Positions 18,251 to 27,402 of a stretch of 64,000 bases of DNA are shown in pieces. The first letter of the stretch is position 1; every line of letters starts with the position of its first letter. A program made the position numbers and the translations under genes. Where the stretch lies: contig NZ_CP004372.1 of NCBI RefSeq assembly GCF_000590925.1, forward strand, positions 2,771,001-2,835,000. Direction: 5' to 3'. The notes beneath the pieces are model-generated. The model saw only the letters and a program-made list of their open reading frames with translations. It did not search any database and had not been told where the DNA came from. Origin of the DNA: Roseibacterium elongatum DSM 19469 (GTDB lineage: Bacteria; Pseudomonadota; Alphaproteobacteria; Rhodobacterales; Rhodobacteraceae).

Positions 18251-19371
18251 GCGCGGAGGCGCGCAGCGTGGGCCTGGCCGAGGCCAAACGGCTGGTCGTC
18301 AAGATCGGCTCGGCCCTGTTGGTGGATCGCGAGACCGGCGCGCTCAAGGCCGATTGGCTGCGTGCGCTGGCGCTGGACGTGGCGATGCTCAAGGCGCGCG
18401 GGGTGGACGTGATCCTTGTCTCGTCGGGGTCGATCGCGCTGGGGCGCGGGGTTCTGGCGCTGGGGCAGGGGGCGTTGTCGCTGGACGAGGCGCAGGCCGC
18501 CGCCGCCGTGGGCCAGATCCGCCTGGCCCGCGCCTATGAAGAAGCGTTCGCCCCCCATGGCATCACCACCGCGCAGATCCTGCTGACGCTGGACGATAGC
18601 GGCGACCGGCGGCGTTACCTGAATACGCGCGCCACCCTTGCGGCGCTTCTGGCGCGGGGCGTGGTGCCGATCGTCAACGAGAACGACACCATCGCCACCG
18701 ACGAGATCCGCTATGGCGACAATGACCGTCTGGCGGCGAATGTCGCGGTGATGGCGGGGGCCGATACCTGCGTGCTGCTGTCCGATGTGGATGGGCTTTA
18801 CACCGCCAATCCCAACGAGGATGCGACCGCGCGGCATCTGTCCGAGGTCCCGGCGATCACGCCCGAGATCGAGGCGATGGCCGGCGATGCGGGCTCGGGC
18901 CTGTCGAAAGGCGGGATGAAGACCAAGCTGATGGCGGCACGCACCGCCACCGGCGCGGGTTGCGCCATGGCGATCACCGAAGGCCGGGGGTTGCGCCCGC
19001 TTACGGCGCTGGAAGAGGGCGCGCGCGCGACATGGTTCACCGCGACGCTCGATCCGCAGGCGGCGCGCAAGCGCTGGATCTCGGCGATGAAGCCGCGCGG
19101 GATTTTGCGCCTGGATGCCGGGGCGGTGGCGGCGCTGGGGCGGGGCAAGTCGCTGTTGCCGGCGGGGGTCACCGACGTGTCGGGCGATTTCCAGCGCGGC
19201 GACCCGGTGCGGATGGAGGGGCCCGACGGCACGTCGCTTGGCCTCGGGCTCAGCCGTTACACCGCCAAGGAAGCGCGCGCCATCGCGGGGCACCGCTCGG
19301 ACGAGATCGAGGCGATCCTGGGCTATCCGGCCCGCGCCGCGCTGGTCCATCGCGACGACATGGTGCTCTGA
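18238..19371 (+). CDS. proB: Glutamate 5-kinase
   Basis: A 377-residue enzyme for the first step of proline synthesis. The GTG at 18238 is the likely start because GAGG is upstream and the kinase begins [12 protein letters not shown] shortly afterwards. The amino-acid kinase motifs [33 protein letters not shown] and GTGGM-like [10 protein letters not shown] are present. The C-terminal PUA domain contains [11 protein letters not shown] and [16 protein letters not shown]. It overlaps the obgE end by 13 bp and is followed by proA 61 bp later. Confidence 0.95.
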   Translation: MAALSAEARSVGLAEAKRLVVKIGSALLVDRETGALKADWLRALALDVAMLKARGVDVILVSSGSIALGRGVLALGQGALSLDEAQAAAAVGQIRLARAYEEAFAPHGITTAQILLTLDDSGDRRRYLNTRATLAALLARGVVPIVNENDTIATDEIRYGDNDRLAANVAVMAGADTCVLLSDVDGLYTANPNEDATARHLSEVPAITPEIEAMAGDAGSGLSKGGMKTKLMAARTATGAGCAMAITEGRGLRPLTALEEGARATWFTATLDPQAARKRWISAMKPRGILRLDAGAVAALGRGKSLLPAGVTDVSGDFQRGDPVRMEGPDGTSLGLGLSRYTAKEARAIAGHRSDEIEAILGYPARAALVHRDDMVL

Positions 19372-19432
19372 AGCCTTCCTGATCCCGCGAAAACCCAGTA
19401 CCCTCACTGCCACCCCCGACATGAGGTTCGCC

Positions 19433-20707
19433 ATGAAAGACCTGCCCGACAGCCAGGACATCGCCACCCTGATGGACGAGATCGGCCGCCGCGCGCGCGC
19501 CGCCAGCGCCGAACTCGCCTTTGCCGCGCCAGAGGCGAAGCGCCGCGCGCTGGAGGTGGCCGCCGCCGAGGTGCGGGTGCGCGAGGGCGAGATCATCGCG
19601 GCGAATGAAAAGGACATGGCCTTTGGCCGCGACAAGGGCCTGAGCGCCGCGATGATGGACCGCCTGATGCTGGATGCGGGCCGGATCGAGGGCATCGCCA
19701 GGGGGCTGGAGGCCGTGGCCGCGCAGGATGACCCGGTGGGCGCGGTGATGACCGAATGGGACATGCCCTCGGGGCTGCATATCCAGCGGGTGCGCACGCC
19801 GCTTGGCGTGATCGGCGTGATCTACGAGTCCCGCCCGAACGTGACGGCGGATGCCGGCGCGCTGTGCCTGAAATCGGGCAACGCGGTGATCCTGCGCGGC
19901 GGATCGGAAAGCTTTCATTCCTCGGCTGTGCTGGCCGAGTGTCTGAAGGCCGGTCTGCGCGCCGCCGAATTGCCCGAGGACGCGGTGCAGCTGATCCCGA
20001 CCCGCGACCGCGCGGCGGTGCGCCATCTGCTGACCATGACCGCGTATGTGGACGTGATCGTGCCGCGTGGGGGCAAGGGGCTGGTGGGCCTGGTGCAGCG
20101 CGAGGCGCGGGTGCCGGTCTTTGCCCATCTCGAGGGCATCTGCCACGTCTATGTCGATGCGGGCGCCGATGCCGAAAAGGCGTTGAAGGTGGTGCTGAAT
20201 GCCAAGACGCGGCGCACGGGCATCTGCGGCTCGGCGGAATGCCTGCTGATCCATCGCGACGTGCTGGACACGATCGGGCAAGGCGTGGTGCGCGCCCTGA
20301 TCGACGCCGGGGTCGAGGTGCGCGGCGATGCCGAGCTTCAGGCGATCGAGGGCGTGGTTGCGGCGACGGAAGCGGATTACGGGCGCGAGTTCCTCGACAT
20401 GATCATCGCTTCCAGGGTCGTGGACGATATCGACGCGGCCATTGCCCATATCCGGCAGTATGGCTCGAACCACACCGACAGCATCCTCACCGAGGATGAC
20501 GCGGCCGCGCAGCGCTTCTTCCAGCGGCTCGATTCGGCGATCCTGATGCGCAACGCCTCGACGCAATTCGCCGATGGCGGTGAGTTCGGCATGGGGGCCG
20601 AGATCGGGATTGCCACCGGCAAGATGCATGCGCGCGGGCCGGTGGGCGCCGAGCAGTTGACCTCGTTCAAGTATCAGGTGACGGGCGACGGCACCGTCCG
20701 GCCCTGA
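19433..20707 (+). CDS. proA: Gamma-glutamyl phosphate reductase
   Basis: I place the start at 19433 (MKDLPDSQD), 6 bases after GAGG; ATG 19421 is an in-frame alternative. The 424-residue enzyme is an aldehyde-dehydrogenase-fold protein making glutamate semialdehyde for proline. The signatures are [29 protein letters not shown], and [14 protein letters not shown], which contains the catalytic Cys. It forms an operon with proB, closed by a terminator at 20781. Confidence 0.95.
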   Translation: MKDLPDSQDIATLMDEIGRRARAASAELAFAAPEAKRRALEVAAAEVRVREGEIIAANEKDMAFGRDKGLSAAMMDRLMLDAGRIEGIARGLEAVAAQDDPVGAVMTEWDMPSGLHIQRVRTPLGVIGVIYESRPNVTADAGALCLKSGNAVILRGGSESFHSSAVLAECLKAGLRAAELPEDAVQLIPTRDRAAVRHLLTMTAYVDVIVPRGGKGLVGLVQREARVPVFAHLEGICHVYVDAGADAEKALKVVLNAKTRRTGICGSAECLLIHRDVLDTIGQGVVRALIDAGVEVRGDAELQAIEGVVAATEADYGREFLDMIIASRVVDDIDAAIAHIRQYGSNHTDSILTEDDAAAQRFFQRLDSAILMRNASTQFADGGEFGMGAEIGIATGKMHARGPVGAEQLTSFKYQVTGDGTVRP

Positions 20708-20727
20708 TCGCGTCGGGCGCGGCGGGC

Positions 20728-20769
20728 AAGGGGGGCTCTGCCCCCCGGCATGTTCGAAGGATAAGGATG
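20728..20769 (+). repeat. Dispersed intergenic element, copy C
   Basis: GGGGGGCTCTGCCCCCC followed by the second tail type, TTCGAAGGATAAGGATG, which resembles the tail of copy F. Located just after proA in sense orientation. Confidence 0.65.
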
Positions 20770-20780
20770 CACGGGGCAAG

Positions 20781-20807
20781 GGGCCGCGACGTCGGCCCTT
20801 TTCTCTT
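20781..20807 (+). terminator. Rho-independent terminator of proBA
   Basis: GGGCCG (20781-20786) and CGGCCC (20793-20798) form the stem with loop CGACGT, followed by TTTTCTCTT. Confidence 0.75.
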
Positions 20808-20858
20808 GCCGAGGCGGGGTGTTAGATGCGCCGTCCGAGAAATCCTGTGAGGCCCAGA

Positions 20859-22052
20859 ATGAGCGACGATCGCCGCAACGTCCGACCCGAAACCCTTGTG
20901 CGCCGGATGCCGCTGGCCGAGGGGGTCAGCCGCCCCGTGGTCACGCCGATCCAGCCCTCGGTCGTCTATGCCTCGCCCTCGATCGACACGCTGCACGCAC
21001 AATACGAGGGGCGCGAGACGGGCTATACCTACGCGCGCGAGGGGCACCCGAACGCGACTGTGCTGGCGCGCAAGATCGACGCGATGGAGGGGGCCGAGGG
21101 CGGCCTCGTCACCGGGTCGGGCATGGCCGCGGTGACGGCGGCGCTGATGGGGATCATGGGCGCGGGCGATCACGTGATCGGCGGCAACCAGCTTTATGGA
21201 CGGTCCTTGCGGCTGATGCATCAGGATCTGGCGCGGTTCGGCATCGCCACCTCGGTGGCCGACCCCACAGATGCGGAGGCCGTGCGCGCCGCGATCCGCC
21301 CCGAGACCAGGATGATCCTTCTCGAGGTCGTGTCGAACCCGACCTTGCGCGTGGCCGATATGGAGGGCATCGCCGCCGTCGCGCGCGAGGCGGGCGTGCT
21401 GCTGGCCGTGGACAACACCTTCACCACGCCGCGCGCCTGGCGGCCCTTCGAGCATGGCGCCGATATCGTCATCCACTCGGTGACCAAGCTGCTGGCCGGC
21501 CATTCCGACGTGACGCTGGGCTATGTCGTGGCCAAGGACGCGGGCCTGCAAAGGGCGATCTACGATTTCGCGGTGACCACGGGGCTGACGCCGTCGCCTT
21601 ACGAATGCTGGCTGGCCGAGCGGGGGCTTTACACCTTTCCGCTGCGCTATGACCGGGCCGAGGCCAATGCCGCCGCGCTGGCCGATGTGCTGGCCGGGCA
21701 TCCCAAGGTCAAGCGCGTGCTTTATCCGGGGCGCGACGATCACCCCGATCGCGCACGGGCCAAGGCGCTCTTGGGCGCGCGGACCGGCAACATGGTCAGT
21801 TTCGAGATCGACGGCAACGAGGCCGCGGCCAACCGCATGGTCGCGGCCGCGCCGCAACTGCCCTTTGCGCCGACGCTGGGGGATGTGGGCACGACGCTCA
21901 GCCACCCGGCAAGCTCCAGTCACCGCGCCCTGACCCCCGATGCGCGGGCGGACTTGGGGCATGAGTCGACGGGTTCTTTCCGCGTCTCGGTCGGGATCGA
22001 AGAGATCGATCTGCTGATCTCGGATTTCGAGCAAGGGCTGGCCGCCGTCTAA
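20859..22052 (+). CDS. PLP-dependent Cys/Met metabolism enzyme (gamma-synthase/lyase)
   Basis: The start at 20859 (MSDDRRNVRPET) has GAGG upstream. The 397-residue protein belongs to the trans-sulfuration family: GYTYAREGHPNAT, TGSGMAAVTAALM, NPTLRVADMEGIA, VDNTFTTP, and SVTKLLAGHSDVTLG with the PLP-binding Lys. Near the C-terminus it has TLSHPASSSHRAL and VRVSVGIEEI-like VSVGIEEIDLLISD. It could be a cystathionine gamma-lyase, a methionine gamma-lyase or an O-acylhomoserine sulfhydrylase; the motifs alone do not settle it. It stands alone between the proBA terminator and a minus-strand operon. Confidence 0.85.
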   Translation: MSDDRRNVRPETLVRRMPLAEGVSRPVVTPIQPSVVYASPSIDTLHAQYEGRETGYTYAREGHPNATVLARKIDAMEGAEGGLVTGSGMAAVTAALMGIMGAGDHVIGGNQLYGRSLRLMHQDLARFGIATSVADPTDAEAVRAAIRPETRMILLEVVSNPTLRVADMEGIAAVAREAGVLLAVDNTFTTPRAWRPFEHGADIVIHSVTKLLAGHSDVTLGYVVAKDAGLQRAIYDFAVTTGLTPSPYECWLAERGLYTFPLRYDRAEANAAALADVLAGHPKVKRVLYPGRDDHPDRARAKALLGARTGNMVSFEIDGNEAAANRMVAAAPQLPFAPTLGDVGTTLSHPASSSHRALTPDARADLGHESTGSFRVSVGIEEIDLLISDFEQGLAAV

Positions 22053-22059
22053 GCGCGGT

Positions 22060-22432
22060 TCAGTTCGGGCAGCGGGTCCATTCGACGACCGATCCATCGC
22101 TTATGATGGCGATCCCTGCGCGGGTCGCCATCAGCATGACGCGGCCGCCGTCATAGGCCACGCCCTCGCCGTTGCATTGCGTGTCGAAAAGCATCGCGTC
22201 CATGCCGCGCACCTCGACCGGGTCGGTGAGGGTGCAAGCGTTCTCCAATCCGATCAACTGGCCGTCCCGAATGCCGAGGCGCCCGCCGATCAGGCCCCAT
22301 TGGCCCTCGCAGCTGAACCGCGCGGCAGTCCGGGGCCGGGGGCAGATAAGCCCCTTCGAGGCGCGGCAGGAAATCCTCCTGCGCGGCCAGCGGCGTGGCG
22401 ACCAGAAGCACCGCCAGGGTCAATCGGAACAT
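22060..22432 (-). CDS. Small secreted protein, paralog of its neighbour, one extra base
   Basis: From the ATG at 22432, a signal peptide (MFRLTLAVLLVATPLAAQ) leads into EDFLPRLEGAY. The frame then slips near a G5 run on the plus strand at 22338-22342. Removing one base there joins it to FSCEGQWGLIGGRLG and on to VRGMDAMLFDTQCNGEGVAYDGGRVMLM, ending at 22060. This end matches the next protein upstream (VRGMDAILYDVSCTGETGTPYDAGRVMLM), so the two are tandem paralogs of about 123 residues. The shared CxGE and final WxxCP/RC pattern suggest a disulfide-bonded periplasmic domain. Function unknown. Confidence 0.65.
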
Positions 22433-22794
22433 CGCGGCCAAAATTGCATCCTTCCATCCTGTATGAACCACAGCCCGTCCTCGGTGGGCATCAGCATCAC
22501 GCGCCCGGCATCATAGGGCGTGCCCGTCTCGCCCGTGCAGCTGACATCGTAAAGGATCGCGTCCATGCCGCGCACCGGGGTTGCGGTGTGGAAGCGGCAG
22601 GTGAAATTCGCGCCGTAATAGGTCTCGCCCTCGAATCCGACGGGCCGCCCGCCCTCGGGGGCGGCGGGCGGGCAAGGGTTCCCGGCGGGCAGGCCGATGC
22701 CGCCCGCATAGCGCCCTGCGATCCGATCGGTGAAATCCTGTTGGGCGGTGACGGGCAGGGTGCCGAGCAAGAGGATCAGCGCAGCGCGGATCAC
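22420..22794 (-). CDS. Small secreted protein of unknown function
   Basis: A 124-residue product with a GTG start at 22794 that overlaps the stop of the gene before it (GTGA). It has a signal peptide (MIRAALILLLGTLPVTAQ) and four to five cysteines (GNPCPP, NFTCRF, VSCTGE, WPRCSD). It is a paralog of the gene immediately downstream, which overlaps it by 13 bp. The tight spacing of three genes on this strand indicates one operon. I do not recognise the family. Confidence 0.72.
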   Translation of the reverse strand: MIRAALILLLGTLPVTAQQDFTDRIAGRYAGGIGLPAGNPCPPAAPEGGRPVGFEGETYYGANFTCRFHTATPVRGMDAILYDVSCTGETGTPYDAGRVMLMPTEDGLWFIQDGRMQFWPRCSD

Positions 22795-23213
22795 AGCGAA
22801 TGCAACGGGGTCGAGCCATCCAGCACGATCACGTCGAAATTCAGGTCCGGCGATTGCGCCTCGACCTCGCGCCGGATCAGATTGGCCGAGGGCAGTTTCT
22901 CGACCAGGGCCAGATAGCGCCCCCGATAGGCGCGCTGGCTGAGATAGCGCGCCAGGTCGATGGCATCGAAGACCGGCGTCAGCAGGGGCGACAGCACCAG
23001 GGCCGGGGCGTCACGCCCGGCGAAGTTCATCGAATCGAGCTCGTCGTAATCGGCGCGGGCGATGTAGGAATGCGGCTCGAGCACGTTGCGCGGCAACAGA
23101 TCCAGCACCGAGGCAGGCAGCGCAACGGCCAGCACGCGGCTGCCGTGCAGCGCGGGGCCGTCCGACTGGAACCCTTGTAGATCCCCGCTGCGTTTGTTGC
23201 CGGTGTCTCTCAT
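22791..23213 (-). CDS. Conserved-looking protein of unknown function
   Basis: I choose the ATG at 23213 (MRDTGNKRSGDLQG), which has GAGGCG five bases before it; in-frame ATGs at 23261 and 23315 are alternatives. The 140-residue product has no signal peptide or membrane helix. Alternating segments such as SRVLAVALPASVLDLLP, RDAPALVLSPLL and LNFDVIVLDG look like a small alpha/beta fold. They are vaguely like a receiver domain, but without recognisable phosphorylation residues. It is the first gene of the operon with two small secreted proteins and faces phoR divergently. Confidence 0.65.
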   Translation of the reverse strand: MRDTGNKRSGDLQGFQSDGPALHGSRVLAVALPASVLDLLPRNVLEPHSYIARADYDELDSMNFAGRDAPALVLSPLLTPVFDAIDLARYLSQRAYRGRYLALVEKLPSANLIRREVEAQSPDLNFDVIVLDGSTPLHSL

Positions 23214-23522
23214 ACGCGCCTCGGCCACTGCAACATCGGTCCGGCTTGTCGGCCCCTCCATTCGGCGGACATCCGCGACACAGTTGGAACCTATCAATCT
23301 TTGCCCCCGAGACAAAGGTTTCTTAGCATATGAAAGGGATTTTCAGGCCGCAGTTCCCAGGCCACTCGCCCCTGCCGCGACTGGCGGGCGGGCCCGTGCC
23401 ACCCCGCGGCGAGCCGCGGACGTCCAATGGGCGGGCGGCGGCGGCGACCCCATTGCCAGCGCGCGCGGTTTGGCCCTAGTCACAAGCGACCCCGGCCGAT
23501 TCCCTTGCCGCAAGTGACCGCG
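23214..23522. other. 309-bp divergent spacer before phoR
   Basis: The spacer lies between the minus-strand unknown-protein operon and phoR. I see no gene, no Pho box and no clear hairpin in it. It must hold both promoters; the AT-richer part around 23318-23345 is the likeliest place. Confidence 0.5.
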
Positions 23523-24593
23523 ATGCCCCGTGACACCCCTTTCGGACCCCTGGAACAGTTTCTGGGCGCCGTGCCCGACCCGATGATCCAGCTGGATTCG
23601 ACCGGCACGATTTCAGTGGCCAACGCCCCCGCGCGCCGTATGTTCGGGGACTGGATCGTCGGGCGCGCCTATACCACCGTGTTGCGTCAACCGGGGCTTT
23701 TGGGCCGGATCGAGGCGCTGCAGGCCGGCGGCGCGGCCAGCGAAGCGCGTTTCGAAATGCCCGACACGGCCGGTGTCACGCAGTTCCGCGTCAAACTGAC
23801 CCCGCTGAGCGCAGCACCGGGGGGGCGGTCATGTGCCGCTGCTGCTGCATTTCTCGGACATCACCCATCTGCGCGAAGCCGAGGAGATGCGCCGCGATTT
23901 CGTCGCCAATGTCAGCCACGAGTTGCGCACACCGCTGACGGCGGTTCTGGGCTTTATCGAAACGCTGCGCGGGCCGGCCCGGACCGACCCCGAGGCGCAG
24001 GACCGCTTTCTGGGGATCATGGAGGCCGAGGCGCGGCGAATGAACCGTCTGGTCTCGGACCTGCTGTCGCCAGCCGGGTCGAAAGCCAGGAACGCATCCG
24101 GCCCGCCGACGAGGTGGATCTGTCGGCCGTGCTGGAGGCGGTGGCCGCCGCCCTGAGACCCACCGCCGAGGATAACGGCAACGCCATCGAGATCGACCGG
24201 CACCTGCCCGACGGGCGGCGCGCCGTGATCCAGGGCGATCGCGACCAGCTGATGCAGGTGTTCCTGAACCTTGCGGAAAACGCGCTCAAATACGGCGGCC
24301 CCGGTCGCCCTGTCACGCTGCGACTGGTGGCCGAGGAGGGCAGCGGCAGCATGAAGGGCCCCGTCCTGCGGGTGGATGTCATCGACCGCGGCGAGGGGAT
24401 CGAGGCGCGTCACATCCCGCGCCTGACCGAGCGGTTCTATCGAATCGACACCCATAGATCGCGCGAAATGGGCGGCACCGGCCTGGGACTGGCGATCGTG
24501 AAGCATATCGTGAACCGCCATCGCGGCCGTCTGCGCGTCAGCAGCGTGACCGGCCAGGGCAGCACCTTCAGCGCGGTTTTTCCCGCCGTCTGA
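23523..24593 (+). CDS. phoR: Phosphate regulon sensor histidine kinase PhoR, two compensating indels
   Basis: The start at 23523 (MPRDTPFGPLEQF) begins a PAS-like sensor domain (GAVPDPMIQLDSTGTISVANAPA). The frame changes at a G7 run (23819-23825). The next frame carries HFSDITHLREAEEMRRDF and the dimerisation block FVANVSHELRTPLTAV with the phospho-acceptor His. At about 24070 the frame returns, and the ATPase domain follows (NLAENALKY N-box, DRGEGIEARHIPRLTERFYR, GGTGLGLAIVKHI). One extra G in the run and one base missing (CTC read as CC) explain both shifts and give about 356 residues. There are no N-terminal membrane helices, so this is a short cytoplasmic-type PhoR. It heads the Pho regulon here. 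Confidence 0.87.
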   Translation: MPRDTPFGPLEQFLGAVPDPMIQLDSTGTISVANAPARRMFGDWIVGRAYTTVLRQPGLLGRIEALQAGGAASEARFEMPDTAGVTQFRVKLTPLSAAPGGRSCAAAAAFLGHHPSARSRGDAPRFRRQCQPRVAHTADGGSGLYRNAARAGPDRPRGAGPLSGDHGGRGAANEPSGLGPAVASRVESQERIRPADEVDLSAVLEAVAAALRPTAEDNGNAIEIDRHLPDGRRAVIQGDRDQLMQVFLNLAENALKYGGPGRPVTLRLVAEEGSGSMKGPVLRVDVIDRGEGIEARHIPRLTERFYRIDTHRSREMGGTGLGLAIVKHIVNRHRGRLRVSSVTGQGSTFSAVFPAV

Positions 24594-24673
24594 AGGGGCT
24601 CGGGGCCGCGCTGCGCCCCGCGCGCGGTCGGTCGGCGGCGGGCTTGCGCCACGGAATGCTCCGAAATCGCCGC

Positions 24674-24702
24674 CTGTCATAAAACTGTTACGCAACTGTC
24701 AC
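24674..24702 (+). promoter_or_regulatory. Pho box upstream of pstS
   Basis: Three heptamers, CTGTCAT (24674), CTGTTAC (24685) and CTGTCAC (24696), are spaced exactly 11 bp apart and separated by 4 AT-rich or mixed bases. This is the PhoB-binding pattern. It lies 92 bp before the pstS start and implies induction of pstS and the genes after it under phosphate limitation. Confidence 0.92.
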
Positions 24703-24793
24703 AGAAGCGTAGCGCGCCACGGATAGGTCGCCGCTGAGCGCGCGCAAAACCACTGCGCGTTCGCGATGTCTGAAAACCCAAGGAGAGTCATTC

Positions 24794-25834
24794 ATGTCGC
24801 TCGCAAAACTCACCGTCTCGGCCCTGGCCGTGGCCGCCGTTTCCGCCACCGCCGCCTCGGCCCAGGGCCGTGACACCGTGCAGGTCGCCGGGTCCTCGAC
24901 CGTTCTGCCCTACGCCACCATCGTGGCCGAGGCGTTCGGCGAAAACTTCGACTTCCCGACCCCCGTCGTCGAATCGGGCGGGTCGTCGACCGGTCTGCGC
25001 CGCTTCTGCGAAGGTGTCGGCGAAAACACCACCGACATCGCCAATGCATCGCGTTCGATCCGCGAGTCGGAAATCGAGACCTGCGCCGCCAATGGCGTGA
25101 CCGACATCATCGAGGTCCGCATCGGCTATGACGGCATTGTCTTTGCCTCGGACATCAACGGCAACTCGTTCGAGTTCACCCCCTCGGACTGGTACCTGGC
25201 GCTTGCCGCCGAACTGCCCGTCGATGGTGAAATGGTCGCCAACCCCAACACCAACTGGTCCGAGGTGAACGCCGATCTGCCCGACCAGGAAATCGCCACC
25301 TACATCCCCGGCACCCGTCACGGCACCCGCGAAGTGTTCGACGAGAACGTGATCCTGCAGGGCTGTGAAGACACCGGCGCCATGGGCGCCATGATGGAAA
25401 TGGGCATGGACGAAGATGCCGCCGAAGAGGCGTGCATGGAAATCCGCGCCGATGGCGTGTCGGTCGACATCGACGGCGACTACACCGAAACGCTCGCCCG
25501 CATCGCCGCAAACCCCGAGGGCATCGGCGTGTTCGGCCTGGCCTTCTACCAGAACAACACCGATACCCTGCAGGTTGCCACCATGGGCGGCGTGACCCCC
25601 TCGGTCGACACCATCGCCTCGGGTGAATACCCGGTGTCGCGCCCGCTGTTCTTCTACATCAAGGCAGCCCATCTCGACGTGATCCCGGGCCTGCAGGAAT
25701 ATGCCGAGTTCTTCGTCTCCGACGACATCGCCGGCCCGTTCGGCCCGCTGGCCGCCTATGGCCTGGTGTCCGACCCCGAGCTGGCCGAGACCCAGCGCGT
25801 GGTCGCCGAGCGCGTCACCATGGGCGACATGTAA
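24794..25834 (+). CDS. pstS: Phosphate ABC transporter, periplasmic binding protein
   Basis: A 346-residue protein with signal peptide (MSLAKLTVSALAVAAVSATAASA). The phosphate site residues are in VAGSSTVLPYA and ESGGSSTGLRRFCEG, and in the TDIANASRSI and GTRHGTREVF segments. It belongs to the PstS-like subgroup with a cysteine pair (CEGVG, ETCAANG). It delivers phosphate to PstCA. A Pho box lies upstream and a strong hairpin downstream, which would let it be made in excess over the permease genes. Confidence 0.94.
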   Translation: MSLAKLTVSALAVAAVSATAASAQGRDTVQVAGSSTVLPYATIVAEAFGENFDFPTPVVESGGSSTGLRRFCEGVGENTTDIANASRSIRESEIETCAANGVTDIIEVRIGYDGIVFASDINGNSFEFTPSDWYLALAAELPVDGEMVANPNTNWSEVNADLPDQEIATYIPGTRHGTREVFDENVILQGCEDTGAMGAMMEMGMDEDAAEEACMEIRADGVSVDIDGDYTETLARIAANPEGIGVFGLAFYQNNTDTLQVATMGGVTPSVDTIASGEYPVSRPLFFYIKAAHLDVIPGLQEYAEFFVSDDIAGPFGPLAAYGLVSDPELAETQRVVAERVTMGDM

Positions 25835-25856
25835 TCTGCGCCTGACCACATGATCG

Positions 25857-25887
25857 GGGCGGGGCCGACACGCGCGGCCCCGCCCTT
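25857..25887 (+). terminator. Hairpin between pstS and pstC (attenuator-like)
   Basis: A perfect 10-bp stem, GGGCGGGGCC (25857-25866) and GGCCCCGCCC (25876-25885), with a 9-nt loop and only two T after it. It is likely a partial terminator or mRNA-stabilising hairpin that sets pstS above pstCAB. Confidence 0.65.
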
Positions 25888-25941
25888 GTCCCGCCGAAGT
25901 CCCGCTTCGTTCCTGTTCGCTGATCCCCGAAAAGGCCCGCC

Positions 25942-27402
25942 ATGCCGCTGTTCTGGATAATCGTGCTGCTGATCGTGCTGGGTGCGGTCGGCTATGTCAT
26001 CGGCCGGCGCAAGGCCATGTCCAGCGCGGGGGGCGACTCGCGCGTGTTGCACTCGTTGCCCGGCTATTACGGCGCCAATGTCGCCATGCTGACTCTTGTG
26101 CCCGCGCTGCTGGTGCTGGCGGTCTGGCTGGTCGTGCAGCCGATGCTGGTCGGCAATGCGATCTCGCATCTGATCCCCGAGCGTGTCGTCGAAGAGGTCG
26201 GCTCGCGCGATCTGGTTCTGGGCGAGGTCCGGCGCGTGGCCGACGGGCTGGATCAGGCCGTCGCCCAAGGCGCGCTCGGCCGTGACGAGGCCCGCAGCCT
26301 GAGTACCGAGGTCACCAATGTCCGCGACCGGCTGGCCGAGGTGGGCGTCGCCCTTGGCAGCGATGTGCGCCCCGAGGTTCTGCAGGCCGCGCAGCGCTAT
26401 CGCGAATTGACCGCGTCGGCCAATGTCGCCCGCGCTTTCGTGGTGCTGCTGCTGGCGGCGCTGGGGCTGGCTTATGCCTATGTCAAAACCCATCAGGAAT
26501 TCCGTGCGCGCAATTCGGTCGAACACGGCATCCTCGCGATCCTGCTTCTGGCATCGACCATCGCCATTCTGACAACGCTCGGCATCGTGCTGTCGATGCT
26601 GTCGGAAACCTTTCGTTTCTTCGATCTGTACCCGTGGCAGCAGTTCTTCTTCGGGCTCGAATGGCGCCCCAGTTTCGAGGGCGGGTCCGAGCTTGGCCTG
26701 ATCCCGCTGCTGTGGGGGACACTCTACATCTCGCTGATCGCCCTGCTGGTGTCGGTGCCGATCGGGCTGTTCGCGGCGGTCTACATGGCCGAATACGCGT
26801 CGAAACGGGTGCGCTCGGTCGCCAAGCCGATGATCGAGATCCTGGCCGGCATTCCCACCATCGTCTACGGCCTGTTCGCCCTGATCACCGTTGGCCCGCT
26901 GTTGCGCGACTATTTCGCCGAACCCTTGGGCCTGGGCACATCCTCCTCCAGCGTGATGACGGCGGGCATTGTGATGGGCATCATGCTGATCCCGTTCGTC
27001 AGCTCGCTGTCCGATGACATCATCAACGCCGTGCCACAGTCCCTGCGCGACGGGTCCTACGGGCTGGGCGCGACGCAGTCCGAGACGGTCAAGCAAGTCA
27101 TCCTGCCCGCCGCGCTGCCGGGCATCGTCGGCGCCGTGCTGCTGGCGGCCTCGCGCGCGATCGGGGAGACGATGATCGTGGTGCTGGGGGCAGGGGCGGC
27201 GGCCCGCCTGTCGCTGAACCCGTTCGAGGCGATGACCACCGTCACCGTCAAGATCGTGGGCCAGTTGACCGGCGACACCGATTTCTCCAGCCCCGAGGCG
27301 CTGGTCGCCTTTGCCCTCGGGCTGACACTGTTCGTCATCACGCTGGGGCTGAACGTCTTTGCCCTCTTCATCGTGCGCAAATACCGGGAGCAGTACGAAT
27401 GA
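25942..27402 (+). CDS. pstC: Phosphate ABC transporter permease PstC
   Basis: A 486-residue permease of the long alphaproteobacterial type. It has an N-terminal helix (MPLFWIIVLLIVLGAVGYVIG), a periplasmic or coiled region (residues about 85-150), and a C-terminal six-helix core. The ABC-permease coupling motif is EETM-like: QSLRDGSYGLGATQSETVKQVILPAALPG. It pairs with PstA to form the membrane channel. The stop overlaps the pstA start by 4 bp. Confidence 0.93.
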   Translation: MPLFWIIVLLIVLGAVGYVIGRRKAMSSAGGDSRVLHSLPGYYGANVAMLTLVPALLVLAVWLVVQPMLVGNAISHLIPERVVEEVGSRDLVLGEVRRVADGLDQAVAQGALGRDEARSLSTEVTNVRDRLAEVGVALGSDVRPEVLQAAQRYRELTASANVARAFVVLLLAALGLAYAYVKTHQEFRARNSVEHGILAILLLASTIAILTTLGIVLSMLSETFRFFDLYPWQQFFFGLEWRPSFEGGSELGLIPLLWGTLYISLIALLVSVPIGLFAAVYMAEYASKRVRSVAKPMIEILAGIPTIVYGLFALITVGPLLRDYFAEPLGLGTSSSSVMTAGIVMGIMLIPFVSSLSDDIINAVPQSLRDGSYGLGATQSETVKQVILPAALPGIVGAVLLAASRAIGETMIVVLGAGAAARLSLNPFEAMTTVTVKIVGQLTGDTDFSSPEALVAFALGLTLFVITLGLNVFALFIVRKYREQYE

